Positions 21,919-32,836 of a stretch of 64,000 nt of DNA are shown here, in pieces. Position 1 is the stretch's first letter. Each line of letters begins with the position of its first letter. Origin of the DNA: Isoetes taiwanensis. Its lineage: Eukaryota > Streptophyta > Lycopodiopsida > Isoetales > Isoetaceae. The position numbers and the translations under genes were made by a program. A model generated the notes under the pieces. It was not told the origin of the DNA and did not search any database. It saw nothing but the letters and a program-made list of their open reading frames with translations. The DNA lies in NCBI GenBank assembly GCA_021234155.1, contig JAJEKV010000023.1, forward strand, positions 11,165,641-11,229,640. The letters run 5' to 3'.

Positions 21919-22690
21919 ATGCATCCAGATATCCCTGATAATGTGTTTGTTAACACAGGAACAAATGCTGCTACTAGCTCAAGTGTTGGAGGAGGAGGAT
22001 CACCCACAATAGCAAGCTCTGGAAGTGTAGCAGGAGGTGACACTAGTGTTGCAGGAGGTGTTATAGCAAGTGCTTTGAGTACAAAGATTAAGGAAGCAAG
22101 AGGAATCATCACCAGCAAAGTAGGGCCAACAATATTGCTAAAACTGAGAGGTAAGACACCTAAACAAATGTGGAGTTATTTGATCAAGCATTATGAACAA
22201 AAAACATCTTCAGGAATAGATGTACTGGAAAAGGAGCTCAGAAACCTGAAATACAATGAGTATGAAGATGTCTCAGAATTTTTTAATAAATTTGATAATA
22301 TAGTGGCTGACCTTGAAGAAGCAGGCGTTGCTTTACATGGCAGATGCTTAGTACTAGCTATATCTAGGGCTGTCAGTACTAATCCACATCTATCCCTTTT
22401 AATGAGAAATGTTGCTAAGACGAGAGATGAAACTGAGAATATGCTACGAACAGAAATAGAGCAGAATAAGGTAATGAAAGAAGAAGAAACCACTGTTGAA
22501 ATTCTAAGAAAGGACAAGATAAAAATGTATGTTATTACTGCAATGAAAGTGGACATATTAAATCGAATTGTCCAAAGCTGAACAATGAGATTACATGCTA
22601 TAACTGCAAAGGAAAGGGCTATATTGCAGCAAAATGTTCAAGTCCTAAGGACTATTCAAGAGGAAGGGGAAGAGGTAGAGAGCAGACAGG
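21919..22690 (+). pseudogene. Ty1/copia gag with zinc knuckles (frameshifted)
   Basis: From 21919 the frame reads a Ser/Gly-rich start, then RGIITSKVGPTILLKLRG and KQMWSYLIKHYEQKT...EFFNKFDNIVADL, the capsid (UBN2-like) domain. A frameshift in an A-rich run near 22520 moves the nucleocapsid to another frame: CYYCNESGHIKSNC is a proper CX2CX4HX4C knuckle, and CYNCKGKGYIAAKC has the His replaced by Tyr. A basic GRGRGREQTGRGRS tail ends at a TGA near 22710. The usual N-terminal part before the capsid domain is short, so the start may be truncated. Confidence 0.88.
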
Positions 22691-22789
22691 AAGAGGAAGA
22701 AGTTTTAAATGAAGAGGAGCTGCTGCTGAGTTCAAATTGCTAAGGAAAAGCTTGAAGACGAGGACAAGATTGAATCAACTACTGATGAT

Positions 22790-24656
22790 GAGATAAACAT
22801 GATTTGCTCATTGAATAATTGCAGTTCGAAAGCTAACTACAAACATGATGTGATTGTAGTTGATAGTGGAGCTGGGACATCAGTAGTGAAATCTACTGAT
22901 CTGCTCAAAAATATGAATACAACTCATTCAAGGCATGTGCAAGTTGGAAATGGAGAGCTTCAAAATATTGAAGGATGGCATGTTGCAGCTTTTAGATTTA
23001 GAAGGAAATGTTGTAAACATAGAGGATGTTCTATGTATTCCGAGTTTGATTAAAAATCTCATTTCTGTGTGTCAGCTGGAGGATTTAGGTTATGAGATCT
23101 TCTTTAACAAGAAGGCATATAAAGTATTTCTCAATAATAAACTGAAATTTCTTGCAATCCGAGTTGGGAATTTGTACCAATTGGATAGTTATTCTCCTGA
23201 TAGTATGAATGCCATTGGAATCTCTGATATTGCATTATGGCACTACAGACTTGCGCATACTCATTTCAATAATATTAGATTCATGACAAAGAAAGGACTT
23301 ATAAACTGTAGTACATGAGAAAATGACAAGGAATTATGTGAGGGATGCATGATTGGAAAAATTAATAGGCTGTCATTTCCAAAGTAAAAAAAAGAGAGCT
23401 GCTGGAGGACTTGATCTGGTTCATTCAGATCTATGTGGCCCACTTAATATGATAGGAAAAAGTGGTAAGAGATATTTTATCTCATTTATTGACGATCACA
23501 GCAGGAAATGTAAGTGTTATTGTTTGATAAGAAAATCACAAGCACAACAGGCATTGAAACTGTACACTGTGGAAATGGAAAGACAAACAGGAAGAAAATT
23601 AAAATGTGTAAGGTCAGATCGAGGAGGAGAGTATTTATCTGATCAGTTTAGGCATTTTTGCAGAGCTAATGGCATCAGAAGACAATTGACTTGCAGGTAC
23701 ACGCCTCAACAAAATGGTACAGCTGGGAGAAAGAATCAAACATTACTCGATACAGTCAGGTCGATGATCAAGTTTTCTGGTCTTCCAAACTATTTCTGGG
23801 AGGAGGCTCTAAGAACTGCAGTACTCATTCAAAATAAACTGCCAACTGCAAGCTTGAAAGACACATTGAAAATATGTTGAAAAGGTTTAACATGACAGAA
23901 GAAAAAATTGCAAAGACTCTAGTTGTTCCTGGACACAAATTGACAGGCCATGTAAAGGCAGAAAAAGATTTGCTAAACTTAGATGAAGTGCCATACAGGG
24001 AATTGATTGGATGTCTGCTTTATCTATCGAACAATTCCAGACCTGATATAGCCTATATAGTTAATTTGCTAAGTGGATACAATCACTGCCCTATAAAGTT
24101 ACACTGGGAGGCAGCAAAGCGTGTGCTAAAATATCTAAAAGGCACTTCCTATTATGGCATTACTTTTACATCTAATGATCTACAATTAGTTGGTTATTGT
24201 GATGCTGGCTGGGGAGGAGATCCGAGTACAAGGAAGTCAACCTCAGGTTATGTTGTTTTCGTTGGAGGAGGTGTTGTCACATGGAGAAGTAAAAAGCAGA
24301 CTGCCATTGCTTTATCATCAGCTGAGGCTGAATATACAGCAAGTCCTTTGATTGCTAAAGAACTAGTATGGTTGAGAAGATTAATGGAAGAACTAGGATA
24401 CAATCAAGATAGACCTACAACTCTGTTCACTGACAGTATGAGCTGCATAGCAATAATAAAAAACCCTGTTCAACGCGAAAAAACTAAGCATATTGAGCTC
24501 AACATGCATTTTGTACGAGATATAGTAGAAAAAGGTCAAATTCAAATGGCATATGTTCAGACAGGTATGCAGATAGCAGATATCCTAACAAAAGCTTTAG
24601 TAGAAAGAGAGACTCATTACAGGTTACAAAACTATATGATGAAGGAGGAGTGTTAA
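22790..24656 (+). pseudogene. Ty1/copia pol, protease-integrase-RNase H, reverse transcriptase deleted
   Basis: Order: protease (VIVVDSGAGTSVV, active Asp at about 22861); GAG-pre-integrase with HHCC (LWHYRLAHTHF...LCEGCMIGK), broken by a stop near 23317; integrase core with VHSDLCGP and VRSDRGGEY, but the third acidic residue is lost (NGTAGRKNQT where copia elements have NGxAERxN). The frame then jumps at about 23860 from integrase to the end of the polymerase connection (HIENMLKRFNM) and on to RNase H (VGYCDAGWGG, SSAEAEY, LFTDSM). The whole polymerase palm including YVDD is absent. Ends ...MMKEEC at the LTR boundary. Order integrase before RNase H marks it as copia. Confidence 0.92.
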
Positions 24657-25178
24657 ATACAGAAGGATAGATGTCATCATATAATTTCAAAAGTAGAGGA
24701 GATCACCTAACTATGAACTTGAAAGCTTATACTTTAAGATTTAAGAAAGCCTAAGGATCGAAACTTGGCTATTATTTCTTAATCTAAAGGTTAAAGGTTA
24801 AAGGTGCAGCTAAATTAAGTGAACGTGTGTTATAATATCTTGGTTCGAATGGTTCGAATCTGGAAACTTTGTTCTTAATCGTTTTCTAAGGCAAATCGGC
24901 CGGATCTGATAAGATAAACTGGCTGAGATACAGGTCGGTGAAAAATACAGTTGATCGCATTGAGAAAAGTCTGCAATTTCAGTCTTGCCGATGTGCTAGA
25001 GCTTGTGTTGTCGGAGTATTTCGAGCTAATGAAATATTTGTGATGCCATTGCTACAGTGCACTGAAATGGTTTGTATATTCAACCATTGGTAAATTTGCA
25101 GTATAAATACTTGAGCCATAATAATTGGTAAAGGAGATCTCACACAAGTAAACTAGTTAAATACTAGTTGTTCTAACA
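24651..25178 (+). repeat. Copia LTR (528 bp)
   Basis: Begins TGTTA directly after the purine tract AAGGAGGAG and ends TAACA, giving the short inverted ends expected of an LTR. It overlaps the last codons of pol. Contains TTGGTTCGAATGGTTCGAATC (about 24840-24860). No second copy exists in the window. Confidence 0.8.
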
Positions 25179-25180
25179 AT

Positions 25181-25191
25181 TTTATCAGGGG
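25181..25191 (+). other. Candidate primer-binding site (tRNA-iMet-like)
   Basis: TTTATCAGGGG follows the LTR end by two bases and resembles TGGTATCAGAGC, the copia primer site complementary to initiator tRNA-Met. This suggests the LTR also served as a 5' LTR for the sequence to its right. Confidence 0.45.
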
Positions 25192-25192
25192 A

Positions 25193-26400
25193 ATGGGGCA
25201 TGGGTCTGGGATCATCTGATAGAGGTATATGCAGTTGCGGTCATGTGACCTTAGAAATTTTTAAGCCAAAAGTGTTGAATTTTGATGTTCTCGCATTATT
25301 TGTACCATTAAATCCATTAGCTAAGGAAATAGGGTTTTAATATAAAAACCATAGATAAGGGTGGCTTATTTGAATAACATTGAGAAGTTGCCCCCTTGTG
25401 GACGCGAGACAATGGCACACTCCCCGTAGAAAATGATCACTTTGCTTCCGAATCTACTATAAATAACCAGATACACCATTAAAACATGGAATAACATCAA
25501 TGTGACAGAATTATGGAGCTTTATGATTGACTGTTGTGACCATGGACCCCTCGGCAAGAGTGGTCTGCACATGTATTATAAAAGTCATAATTGAACATCA
25601 CATGTCATACTATGGTAATGGCTTCAATGTGTCTTGTTGTCCTAGTATTGTACTATATACTTGGATCCTCCGGGGTCGGACTTCCAGGTTCGGTGGCCTG
25701 GGTAGTTCCGGCATTCTTATGTCATCTGTGTTCTATGTTGTTCTTGTGCTCTATGACATCGAGCGTGGCTTCCTCACAAGCGTAGCTTCCTGGTGTGGAT
25801 GCACGTCATCTTTGTGACTCTATGGTAAGAGGTCCTCCAGCGCCAGACGTGGGCTGGGAAGAGTATGCGCATACGAGGTTCACCCCATCAACTCTGCCAA
25901 CGGGGCTCGGAATGTGAGCTGGCTGGGCATTTCTCTGCTAATAGGGCCTGCATGTAGGCTGGCTGAGCTTCCCATTGTCCGGGAGCTTTGTTTATGTTAT
26001 TTGGTACTTTGGCTTTGTGTTCTTTGCTCTTGATGCTTATGATGTTTCTTTTGTTGTCGTTGTCTAGCATTCCACCGCAACATCTTGTGTTTAAAATTGT
26101 TCATGTTCTTGTTATCCAAGATTCCAGAGAGTTTCCATGTATGCAGCAGCTGCTATGGGATTCCCACTTAGTCACGAGGACTAACTCCATTGAGTGCATG
26201 TGCAGTGAATCCGCAAAGCAGAAGTCAAGTTGATGGTGACAATGTAGCCGGGAATCATGCTTGAGTTCCAAAGCTAGAAGTTTCTGTTTGATTTGCTCAG
26301 CTTGATGTTGTATATATATTCATAATACATTGAGAATATTTGAGCTGTTTGATTTTCTCAATTATAGATTGAATATATTAAGTTTGTGACTATGTTGAAT
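25193..26400 (+). repeat. Direct repeat, copy 2 (leader-like, after LTR and primer site)
   Basis: About 1.2 kb matching 20774-21918. It carries a unique 74-bp segment (25421-25494) containing CTATAAATAACC. It ends at TATGTTGAAT, followed by unrelated sequence rather than gag. Confidence 0.85.
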
Positions 26401-26552
26401 CCACAAGCACAGTCGTCTGTTGAGTTTAGACTGTGGATTTCAATTGCAAAGGAAGATAATTCTTCACCTAAATTCACACCAACATAAATCTAGCCTTAAG
26501 TTTTGACAAGTTCCTGAGTTGCTAGGGGGGTCAACTCGGCAGGCTCATCATA

Positions 26553-27001
26553 TTCCACAAGTGCGAGGATACGATGGATGCGTTTATCGTTGCTGTTTTT
26601 CCTCCTCGTTTGACGACGGGGGCAATAGGCTTAAAATGTTCGGCTGCTATGAATAGTTTTCCTTCGAATGGACTATTTATGCCTGTTATGTTTTGCAAGA
26701 GGATATCGACTGCCTCTATGACTGTTCTATTTGCCATGGGAAACTCGTCCCATATGATTGCTGTTGCGGTGTTGATCAATACAGCCCTTGGAGAATGTGG
26801 ATCAAGCAGGGAATGAATTCCAATATTGTTTTCGACAACATGTATTTGAAATAGGGAGCGTGCAATCCTTCTGGTGGGGTATTGCAGTGATGCTAATGCT
26901 ATGGTGGCACACAGTAAGATTATTTGATTCAATCCTCGTACGTAGAGGTAGATGGCGTTGAGCACGTATGTTTTGTCCAGTTCCTGCTTTACGATATACA
27001 A
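26553..27001 (-). pseudogene. Helitron helicase, middle part with Walker A and B (piece 2 of 3)
   Basis: Reads DKTYVLNAIYLYVRG, CATIALASLQYPTRRIARSL, AVLINTATAIIWDEFPMANR (Walker B, DE), GKLFIAAEHFKPIAPVV (motif III, normally GDFRQ) and ASIVSSHLW. This is the N-terminal half of a RepHel helicase. The Walker A site reads QELDKT where GGTGKT is expected, so ATP binding is lost. Piece 1 is at 28475-28753, piece 3 at 18725-19567. Confidence 0.82.
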
Positions 27002-27059
27002 AGATTAGGGTTGGAGAGTATTGTTAATAATGTCACATACACCATATAGTATTCCGCTT

Positions 27060-27440
27060 GAAATCTTATAGTATTTTACGAATCTTGTTATACAGTATAG
27101 CAAATTTTGTACTTGCATACCCCACAAACGAGGAACTTTACGTACGTGTAGATTAAGGAATAAGGGGTGAATATGCCTATCCAACAGCTCTCGCTTCCCT
27201 ACATCACCCCCCGTGTGAATATGCACCCAAACCAAAGGGGGTTTAAGCGGGATTTTAATTTAAATGTATTGGACCCAATGGTTGTGTTAATTAATGTCAA
27301 TAGTAGTTATGTGTTGGTTAATATCAATGGTTGTTATGTGTTGGTTGTTATGTGTTGGGGGGTTTAATTTTTATATGTTGGATGTTAATGGTTTGTGTTG
27401 CAAAAAAATTTTTTTGGCCCCTTCGGGCCTTAGGGACGCC
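27060..27440. repeat. Dispersed repeat, copy A (GTGTGAATATGCACCCAAAC family)
   Basis: Positions 27213-27240 carry GTGTGAATATGCACCCAAAC. The left part (27060-27212) is similar to the reverse complement of 32860-33010; the right part (to the GGCCCCTTCGGGCC palindrome near 27416) is similar to 33076-33215 in direct orientation. It lies between Helitron pieces 1 and 2. Confidence 0.65.
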
Positions 27441-27460
27441 TCCCCCCCCTCCGGCGTGAC

Positions 27461-28087
27461 AAAAATTTTAGAATTTAAACCAGAAAAAAACTAGAATTCA
27501 TTTGAGGCTTTCATCACCTGCAGCTTTTGAATTTCATCACAATAAAACAAATAGAACATAAGTAAAAGTTACCATAAAGATAGAGCGGATTGATTCCATT
27601 ATTCTGAAAGTCATAAAGTTTGCAACACCCATACACAAACATTTTTCAACTGGAATTTAACAGCAGCCTTTGGCCTCCATGGATTCTTGTGGTGAGAAAC
27701 CAAAGTGGGAAACTTTTCTGCTTGTTAGCACAAGGATCTAGAAGCCTTGGAATTTGCTTAATAACTGCCTCAAAATCTAAAAATGCATGGTAATTTTTTG
27801 CAACCTTCATTCGGAATGAGCCATAAAACAATATCCAATAGCGCAATCCTGTATTAATCAGCTGGTAGGATGTGAAAGCCTACCAAACCCGACCGAAAAA
27901 TTGCTGTTTTAGCATAGATGACTTAACCAAACATATCCATATCATACACTATAAAAAAGATCTCGGAGAGAGCTTTCCAACGCAATAAAAATCATCTCAA
28001 ACAGAGATCTGGATCAAAAGTTATAATAAGAAATGTGTTGCCGGCGGGGAAACTGCACTACATGCGCCCTTCAAGCCCTTCATGTGC
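27461..28087. other. No gene seen
   Basis: AT-rich spacer inside the split Helitron, with only shadow frames. Confidence 0.5.
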
Positions 28088-28258
28088 CCATTATGCACCA
28101 CACACACAAAAAGAGGGCTTTTGTTGTGAGCCATTGGTTGTTGACCATTATGCACCACACGCACAAAAAGAGGGCTTTTGTTGTGAGCCATTGGTTGTTG
28201 ACCATTATGCACCACACGCACAAAAAAGGGGCTTTTGTTGTGAGCCATTGGTTGTTGA
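28088..28258. repeat. 57-bp minisatellite, three units
   Basis: Units start at 28088, 28145 and 28202 with CCATTATGCACCACAC and end at TTGGTTGTTGA. Because 57 is divisible by three, several frames stay open (19-aa repeats such as HYAPHAQKEGFCC), which produces false ORFs on both strands. Confidence 0.92.
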
Positions 28259-28474
28259 CCATTGGAAAAAAAAATGGTTAAAATCAATGGCTCAGAAATG
28301 GTGCACTCTAGATGTACGCATTAGTACATCCATTTGAATACATCACGAAATCATAGGAAAACCTTAGTGAAAAGCGTACAAAAACACAAAGAAAACCCCC
28401 TGTTATTATGCTACATATGTAGGCGTAGATTGAGGTTTGGTTTCTGTTCATGGTCTGTGACATAGCTGAGCTCT

Positions 28475-28753
28475 TTATAAAGTACTCTTCGTGGTTGGGG
28501 AACTTCCCGAGTTCATTCTGTATTTCTTTGGATGGACGTTCTGCATAGGCAGGACGAAAGCTTCAGTGTTGGTGCGGTATTGAATCAAGATGTTATTAAT
28601 GGCGATGAGGGTTTCATTGACAGCAGTCAGTTGGTTTCCTAGACATTGGTCTAGAACGTCGGCTATCATGTGGTCTTGAAATGTTTCCCATAGTTGAAGT
28701 GTTGGTCCAAAATCTAGTATTAGGAACGTAAAACAATGCGAGCGCCATTCCAT
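28475..28753 (-). pseudogene. Helitron helicase, N-terminal flank (piece 1 of 3)
   Basis: Reads LQLWETFQDHMIADVLDQCL and NETLIAINNILIQYRTNTEAFVLP, matching the block just before Walker A in RepHel proteins (LW..F..HMIEDF / AL..IE..L...G..L..F.LP, from memory). It ends at NSGSSPTTKSTL. The link to piece 2 is replaced by the repeats at 27005-28440. No Rep nuclease domain (HUH) was found upstream. Confidence 0.65.
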
Positions 28754-28827
28754 TTTGTTTTGGTAATCCTCTGTCCACTTCGTTTTGTTTACGTACTCCT
28801 CTATTACTTATGCCTTAGATTAAGAGA

Positions 28828-29025
28828 ATGGATGAATTTAAGGATAAAGCTGTTATTATCAGTACAGAAAAGGCAAAGGCAACGAAGTTGTTGGATACAG
28901 AAGCAAATGGGCGTTATTCAACTACATGCAATCCAAATATGGAAGTGAGGCGCAACGAAAGGAAAACATTCGTTAAAGTTTTAGATGGAAATAGCATTTG
29001 TCCAAACATATTGGTTTCAAATTAG
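28828..29025 (+). CDS. Short ORF, 65 aa, hypothetical
   Basis: Starts at an ATG (MDEFKDKAVIISTEKAKATK), ends LVSN-TAG. Lys/Thr-rich and without a domain I recognise. It may be a captured exon fragment, since it adjoins the Helitron piece. Function unknown. Confidence 0.22.
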   Translation: MDEFKDKAVIISTEKAKATKLLDTEANGRYSTTCNPNMEVRRNERKTFVKVLDGNSICPNILVSN

Positions 29026-29040
29026 ATCTAGATAGAGATC

Positions 29041-31135
29041 GAGGATTGAAAAAAAGGGAGCAAAATTTGCTCAACAAAGTAACAATTTTCCTTCTTAGTG
29101 GCAAAGAGAAGCGAGACAGAGAACGTGACGGTAGAGCCTGGAAGTTCGATTTATGATATATCCTCTAGAAGATATTCCAGTGATTATTCTTTTCAAATAA
29201 TTTCCAAAAGCTTTAGGCGCATATATGATTAATTTTCAGCTCTCTAATGGTACCAATCTTCTGTTTTTATCTTTAATATCATGGCCGATTTATATCTGGC
29301 AAATAGGTCTTGAGCAAAATGTGGCAAATAGGTCTTCAGCAAAATCTGGCAAATAGCTCTATAGTTGGAAAACAACTTACGTGGCCATACCAAATAGGCA
29401 AGAAATGGTTAAATAAGGTCGAGCTTTTGAGCTTAAAAAGAATTTTATCAGGCTTATCCTACTCCAAAGAAGTTCTATTTTCCTTCTATTAACTCTATAT
29501 AACCTTGAATTCTACTCTGTAGCTACAAATGTATCTAAGATTTTGCAAACTCGATGCGTGGGTCTTCAATAACTTGCTTGAATCGGATTATTACGGCCAC
29601 TTTGGAAAAGAGATGGCCTGGACAATTGCCAAACGATGGAGAGTTACAGCTCTTTCTGAATAACCACTTACAGAAATAGTACAAAATTGTACCTGCCTCC
29701 ATCTGGAATCGCGCTTTCTGCTTTCGTTGGTATTCACCACCTGATTGTTTGTTGAAGAATAGTAGCATCTTCTATTTTTTTGCAATGGTTCGATTGCACA
29801 TAGCTCTATAATTGTATATGATAAATTAGTTTATCTCTGTGTATCCCAGTGCTGCTAGTATAGCACATAAGCAAATGGCCCCTTTTCAACTGTAATAGGG
29901 TTTTCACCCGATGAGAGCCCTGAAGCTTGATTCATGATTTATCTTCTGGTTTTGTTGTTCAAAAAGCATCCTGCGACATAACTAGTCCCGATCAAGTCAA
30001 AATTCTCCGATTTAATCCGAAGCATGAGAATGGGCACCTGGATCTGGCTATCAAAGTTTGAAAAATCCCAAAAGCTCCCCAAAAAAGGAACCAATGTAAA
30101 TAAACCTTGTATTTCACAACTTGGTTTTGGGGCCCAGTTTGGTGCAGAGATTGATATCTACACTAAGAAACCAGTATTTTGAGTTAAAAAAATTGGCGTA
30201 AAGAGGTTTAATTTATTCGATTCAACAGTTTAGAATATGATTTACTCCTCTCGGCACCTTTAATTGGCCTTGCATGACCGATTACACGTCTGAATCATGG
30301 TTTTGCTTTTGTTAAATCTAGAGGTGGATTGGTCCCGCTCCTTATGCAATTAAAATAAAAAACGGCCAGGAATTAGCTGGTCTGATGTTTGAAAAGGACA
30401 AAGAATAAAGTTTGGGGCAAGGCATAGTCTTATCATTATAACTGTTAGACTTTATTGTTGTAGGTAGCATATAGACAACAACTTACCCGCATTTTTTTCT
30501 AGCTTAGGCCTGTGGGTAGAAAGGCGACTGATCCTTCTGCTCTTTATTGGTATGAGAGCTTCTGAATGGCTTTTCAGAGTTTCGTTTGCGTAGGATGGTC
30601 AGGCACAGTAGCCTATGGTTTTGGCAAGCTACAGGGCATATTTAGCAAGGACAACCATGCCAGCTTCAACTGAAAAAAGTGGTATAGAAAGTCATTCCGG
30701 CAAGATGGATTTTAGAACTCAAGATTTGGTTTCTCATTTTGCAAGGGTTCCATCTCACCTTACATAGAATTAGTTGAGAAAAAATAGAAAACAGTGCATT
30801 CTGATCAGTATGGTCACAAGCCCCCTTTTTTTTAAGGATGACAAACTTTATTCACCAATCAAAAAATTGTAACCAAAATAAAATGCAAAGACAGGCCTAT
30901 AACTTCCAGGAACAAAATGATCCAACTGAGGACAACCATCTGTCTATGCATAGAAATGACTTCGAACGTAAACTCAAATTAGTGTTTTCTTCTCTTGATC
31001 AAAAAAATAACAATTATAAGCCATAACAATTTTATTCTGTGTCCACTAAAGAAGAATCTTAACCACATTATCTATGCTTTTAAAGACATACAATCCACAG
31101 TATTGTAACCATAGGACCTCGGGTCAAATGACGTT
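29041..31135. other. No convincing gene
   Basis: A local triplication of GGCAAATAGGTCTTCAGCAAAATCT-like units lies at about 29298-29360. The minus-strand frame 29535-29768 (GGEYQRKQKARFQMEAGT...) looks faintly protein-like but has no domain. The rest is AT-rich. Confidence 0.45.
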
Positions 31136-31239
31136 AATACAATACAATACAATACAATACAATACAATACAATACAATACAATACAATACAATACAATAC
31201 AATACAATACAATACAATACAATACAATACAATACAATC
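31136..31239. repeat. (AATAC)n microsatellite, about 21 units
   Basis: Uninterrupted 5-bp repeat. Creates open frames of repeating YCIVL or IQYNT residues on either strand that are not genes. Confidence 0.97.
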
Positions 31240-32185
31240 TCCTTCTTTCAGATCGACCATAAAAGTCAACCACATACTTGACGAGAAGTTCATTTTCGCA
31301 GTGTAGGCCATGCAACAGGATAAATAGTGAGCAGACTTTGCTGGCTAGATAGAGAGGTGCCAAATAGGATAACAACCAAGACCATGCCAGTCGAAGCATC
31401 TCACACAAGAGGAAGCAATGCTCAATACTCCCTTTGCTTATATAAAGGACAGAGCTTTGGAGGGAGCAGTCTGTTGACGCTAAGACATGTATAGGTTACT
31501 TGCCAACACAAAATTGCCACTCTGGGATGAAGCAACTTATCCCATACCATGTCCAAACACTTTTTCATTGTGGCGGAGGAACTTGAAGATGCCATCTATT
31601 AGATGGAGGCAAGATTTCAAAATACAAAAGCAATTTATAAACAGCAGAAACAAAGCGTCTTGTCTTGGTACCCTGATGGCAACTCCTCAATTTGCAGACC
31701 AAAATCCTGTGGCAACAATCCAGGAATATGAGTCCAAATTGCTCTATCCCATCTGTACAACAAGAACTTATTTTGAATGCTTCCCATGAGAGGAGATGGC
31801 TAGATGCATACCAAGCTGCAGTAGTGCTTATATCAGCTATTATCCAGCGTCGTTGTGTCTACACATTTTCTGGAGTGTCCTACAGAGCAATCCAACTAGC
31901 ATGGAGTAGACAACTGAAGACATGCCACGTGATCGATATGAAAAAGGGACCTGACAGTATCCCGAGCAGCAAGTAACTTTTTTAGAAAGGGAAAAGCATT
32001 AGGATAAGGATGTAGATGATAAAGTAAAACTCAAAGAAAGAAAGGCTTAATGGTAGCCTTATGAAATGGAAGACAATGTTAAATTGACTGTATCAACAAT
32101 ATGAAACTTACCGACAACGATCCTCCTTATAAACTTCGATAACATCACCTTACTTTGGAGGTGAAAATCCAACACTTAAGATGCT
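31240..32185. other. No gene seen
   Basis: Open frames at 31487-31789 and 31692-31976 (+) overlap in different frames and show no domain. Confidence 0.5.
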
Positions 32186-32189
32186 AGTT

Positions 32190-32250
32190 CCATAATAGAA
32201 TAGAATAGAATAGAATAGTTTTTTTATCGTCCACTGAGCAAGATTGATAT
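32190..32250 (-). mobile_element. LINE 3' end remnant with (TATTC)n tail
   Basis: On the minus strand it ends TGGACGATAAAAAAACTATTC followed by TATTC units. It shares this end with remnants at 55088-55210, 57013-57190, 59205-59240 and 62725-62800. Confidence 0.6.
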
Positions 32251-32836
32251 TATCATAAATATAGGCCTTAGAAACTTTACTCCAAGTCTGAAGCAAGTTT
32301 CTCATTAAAGGATAGGTATTTGCACCTGGTTTAATATTGTAGAATGCAAAAGATGCCAAGTAGTGATCAATAAAGAGGTGTCCCTCAAGATTGCTATTCT
32401 TCAGCCAATAAGAAATGAAGTTAAATGCAGGATTACTATGTGAAAATAGATTTCTATACACCAATATCTTTTATCAGAAGTTACACCAATAACTTCTAGT
32501 AAACAAACTCCAATTCACCAAGACTAGAGTATGTCAGTAGCATGTAATGATCTAGCTCTAGTTCACCAAAACTAGAGAAGATCCAAATTATGGTAGTTCA
32601 CTATCCAACTGGGTCAATTGGTGCCAAGAATTGGCAAATTTATAAGGCAGTAGGCAAAAGCAGTTTCCAAACATCATTCTTGGTTTTTTGACTAGAAGGT
32701 AATCATTTAAGGATTTTAGAGCTTGATAGATCAATGGCAATTCAGATTCGAGCTGAGGAAAGGCTGGGTTTCTTGAAGACAATGGTTGCTGTCACAGATC
32801 CATCCCCTGATTCGAAGCAGATCCCCTAAAACTTTT
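32251..32836. other. No gene seen
   Basis: AT-rich sequence; frames at 32150-32464 (-) and 32588-32782 (-) lack domains. Confidence 0.5.

Larger units (their letters stand above)
19568..26552 (+). mobile_element. Composite 7-kb insertion inside the Helitron helicase
   Basis: The helicase reading stops at TTCCA (19563-19567) and resumes at a second TTCCA (26553-26557), a 5-bp duplication typical of LTR retrotransposons. The left edge begins TGTAACAATCC, an LTR-like start; the right edge ends CATCATA, where CA would be expected. The interior holds a Ty1/copia element with one clear LTR and a duplicated leader region. A matching pair of outer LTRs was not found, so the insertion has probably been rearranged since it landed. 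Confidence 0.6.

Noticed and set aside
24838-24862. tRNA-like B-box words GGTTCGAATC (also at 20365)
   Set aside because: No matching A-box, no cloverleaf, tandem GGTTCGAAT words only.
20774-26402. The 1.2-kb direct repeats as LTRs of the copia element
   Set aside because: They lack TG...CA ends and a target duplication. A proper LTR (TGTTA...TAACA after a purine tract) is present at 24651-25178 instead.
28021-28337. Four overlapping open frames on both strands
   Set aside because: All are translations of the 57-bp minisatellite.
31072-31408. Open frames across the (AATAC)n run
   Set aside because: Produced by the microsatellite; repeated YCIVL or IQYNT residues are not protein.
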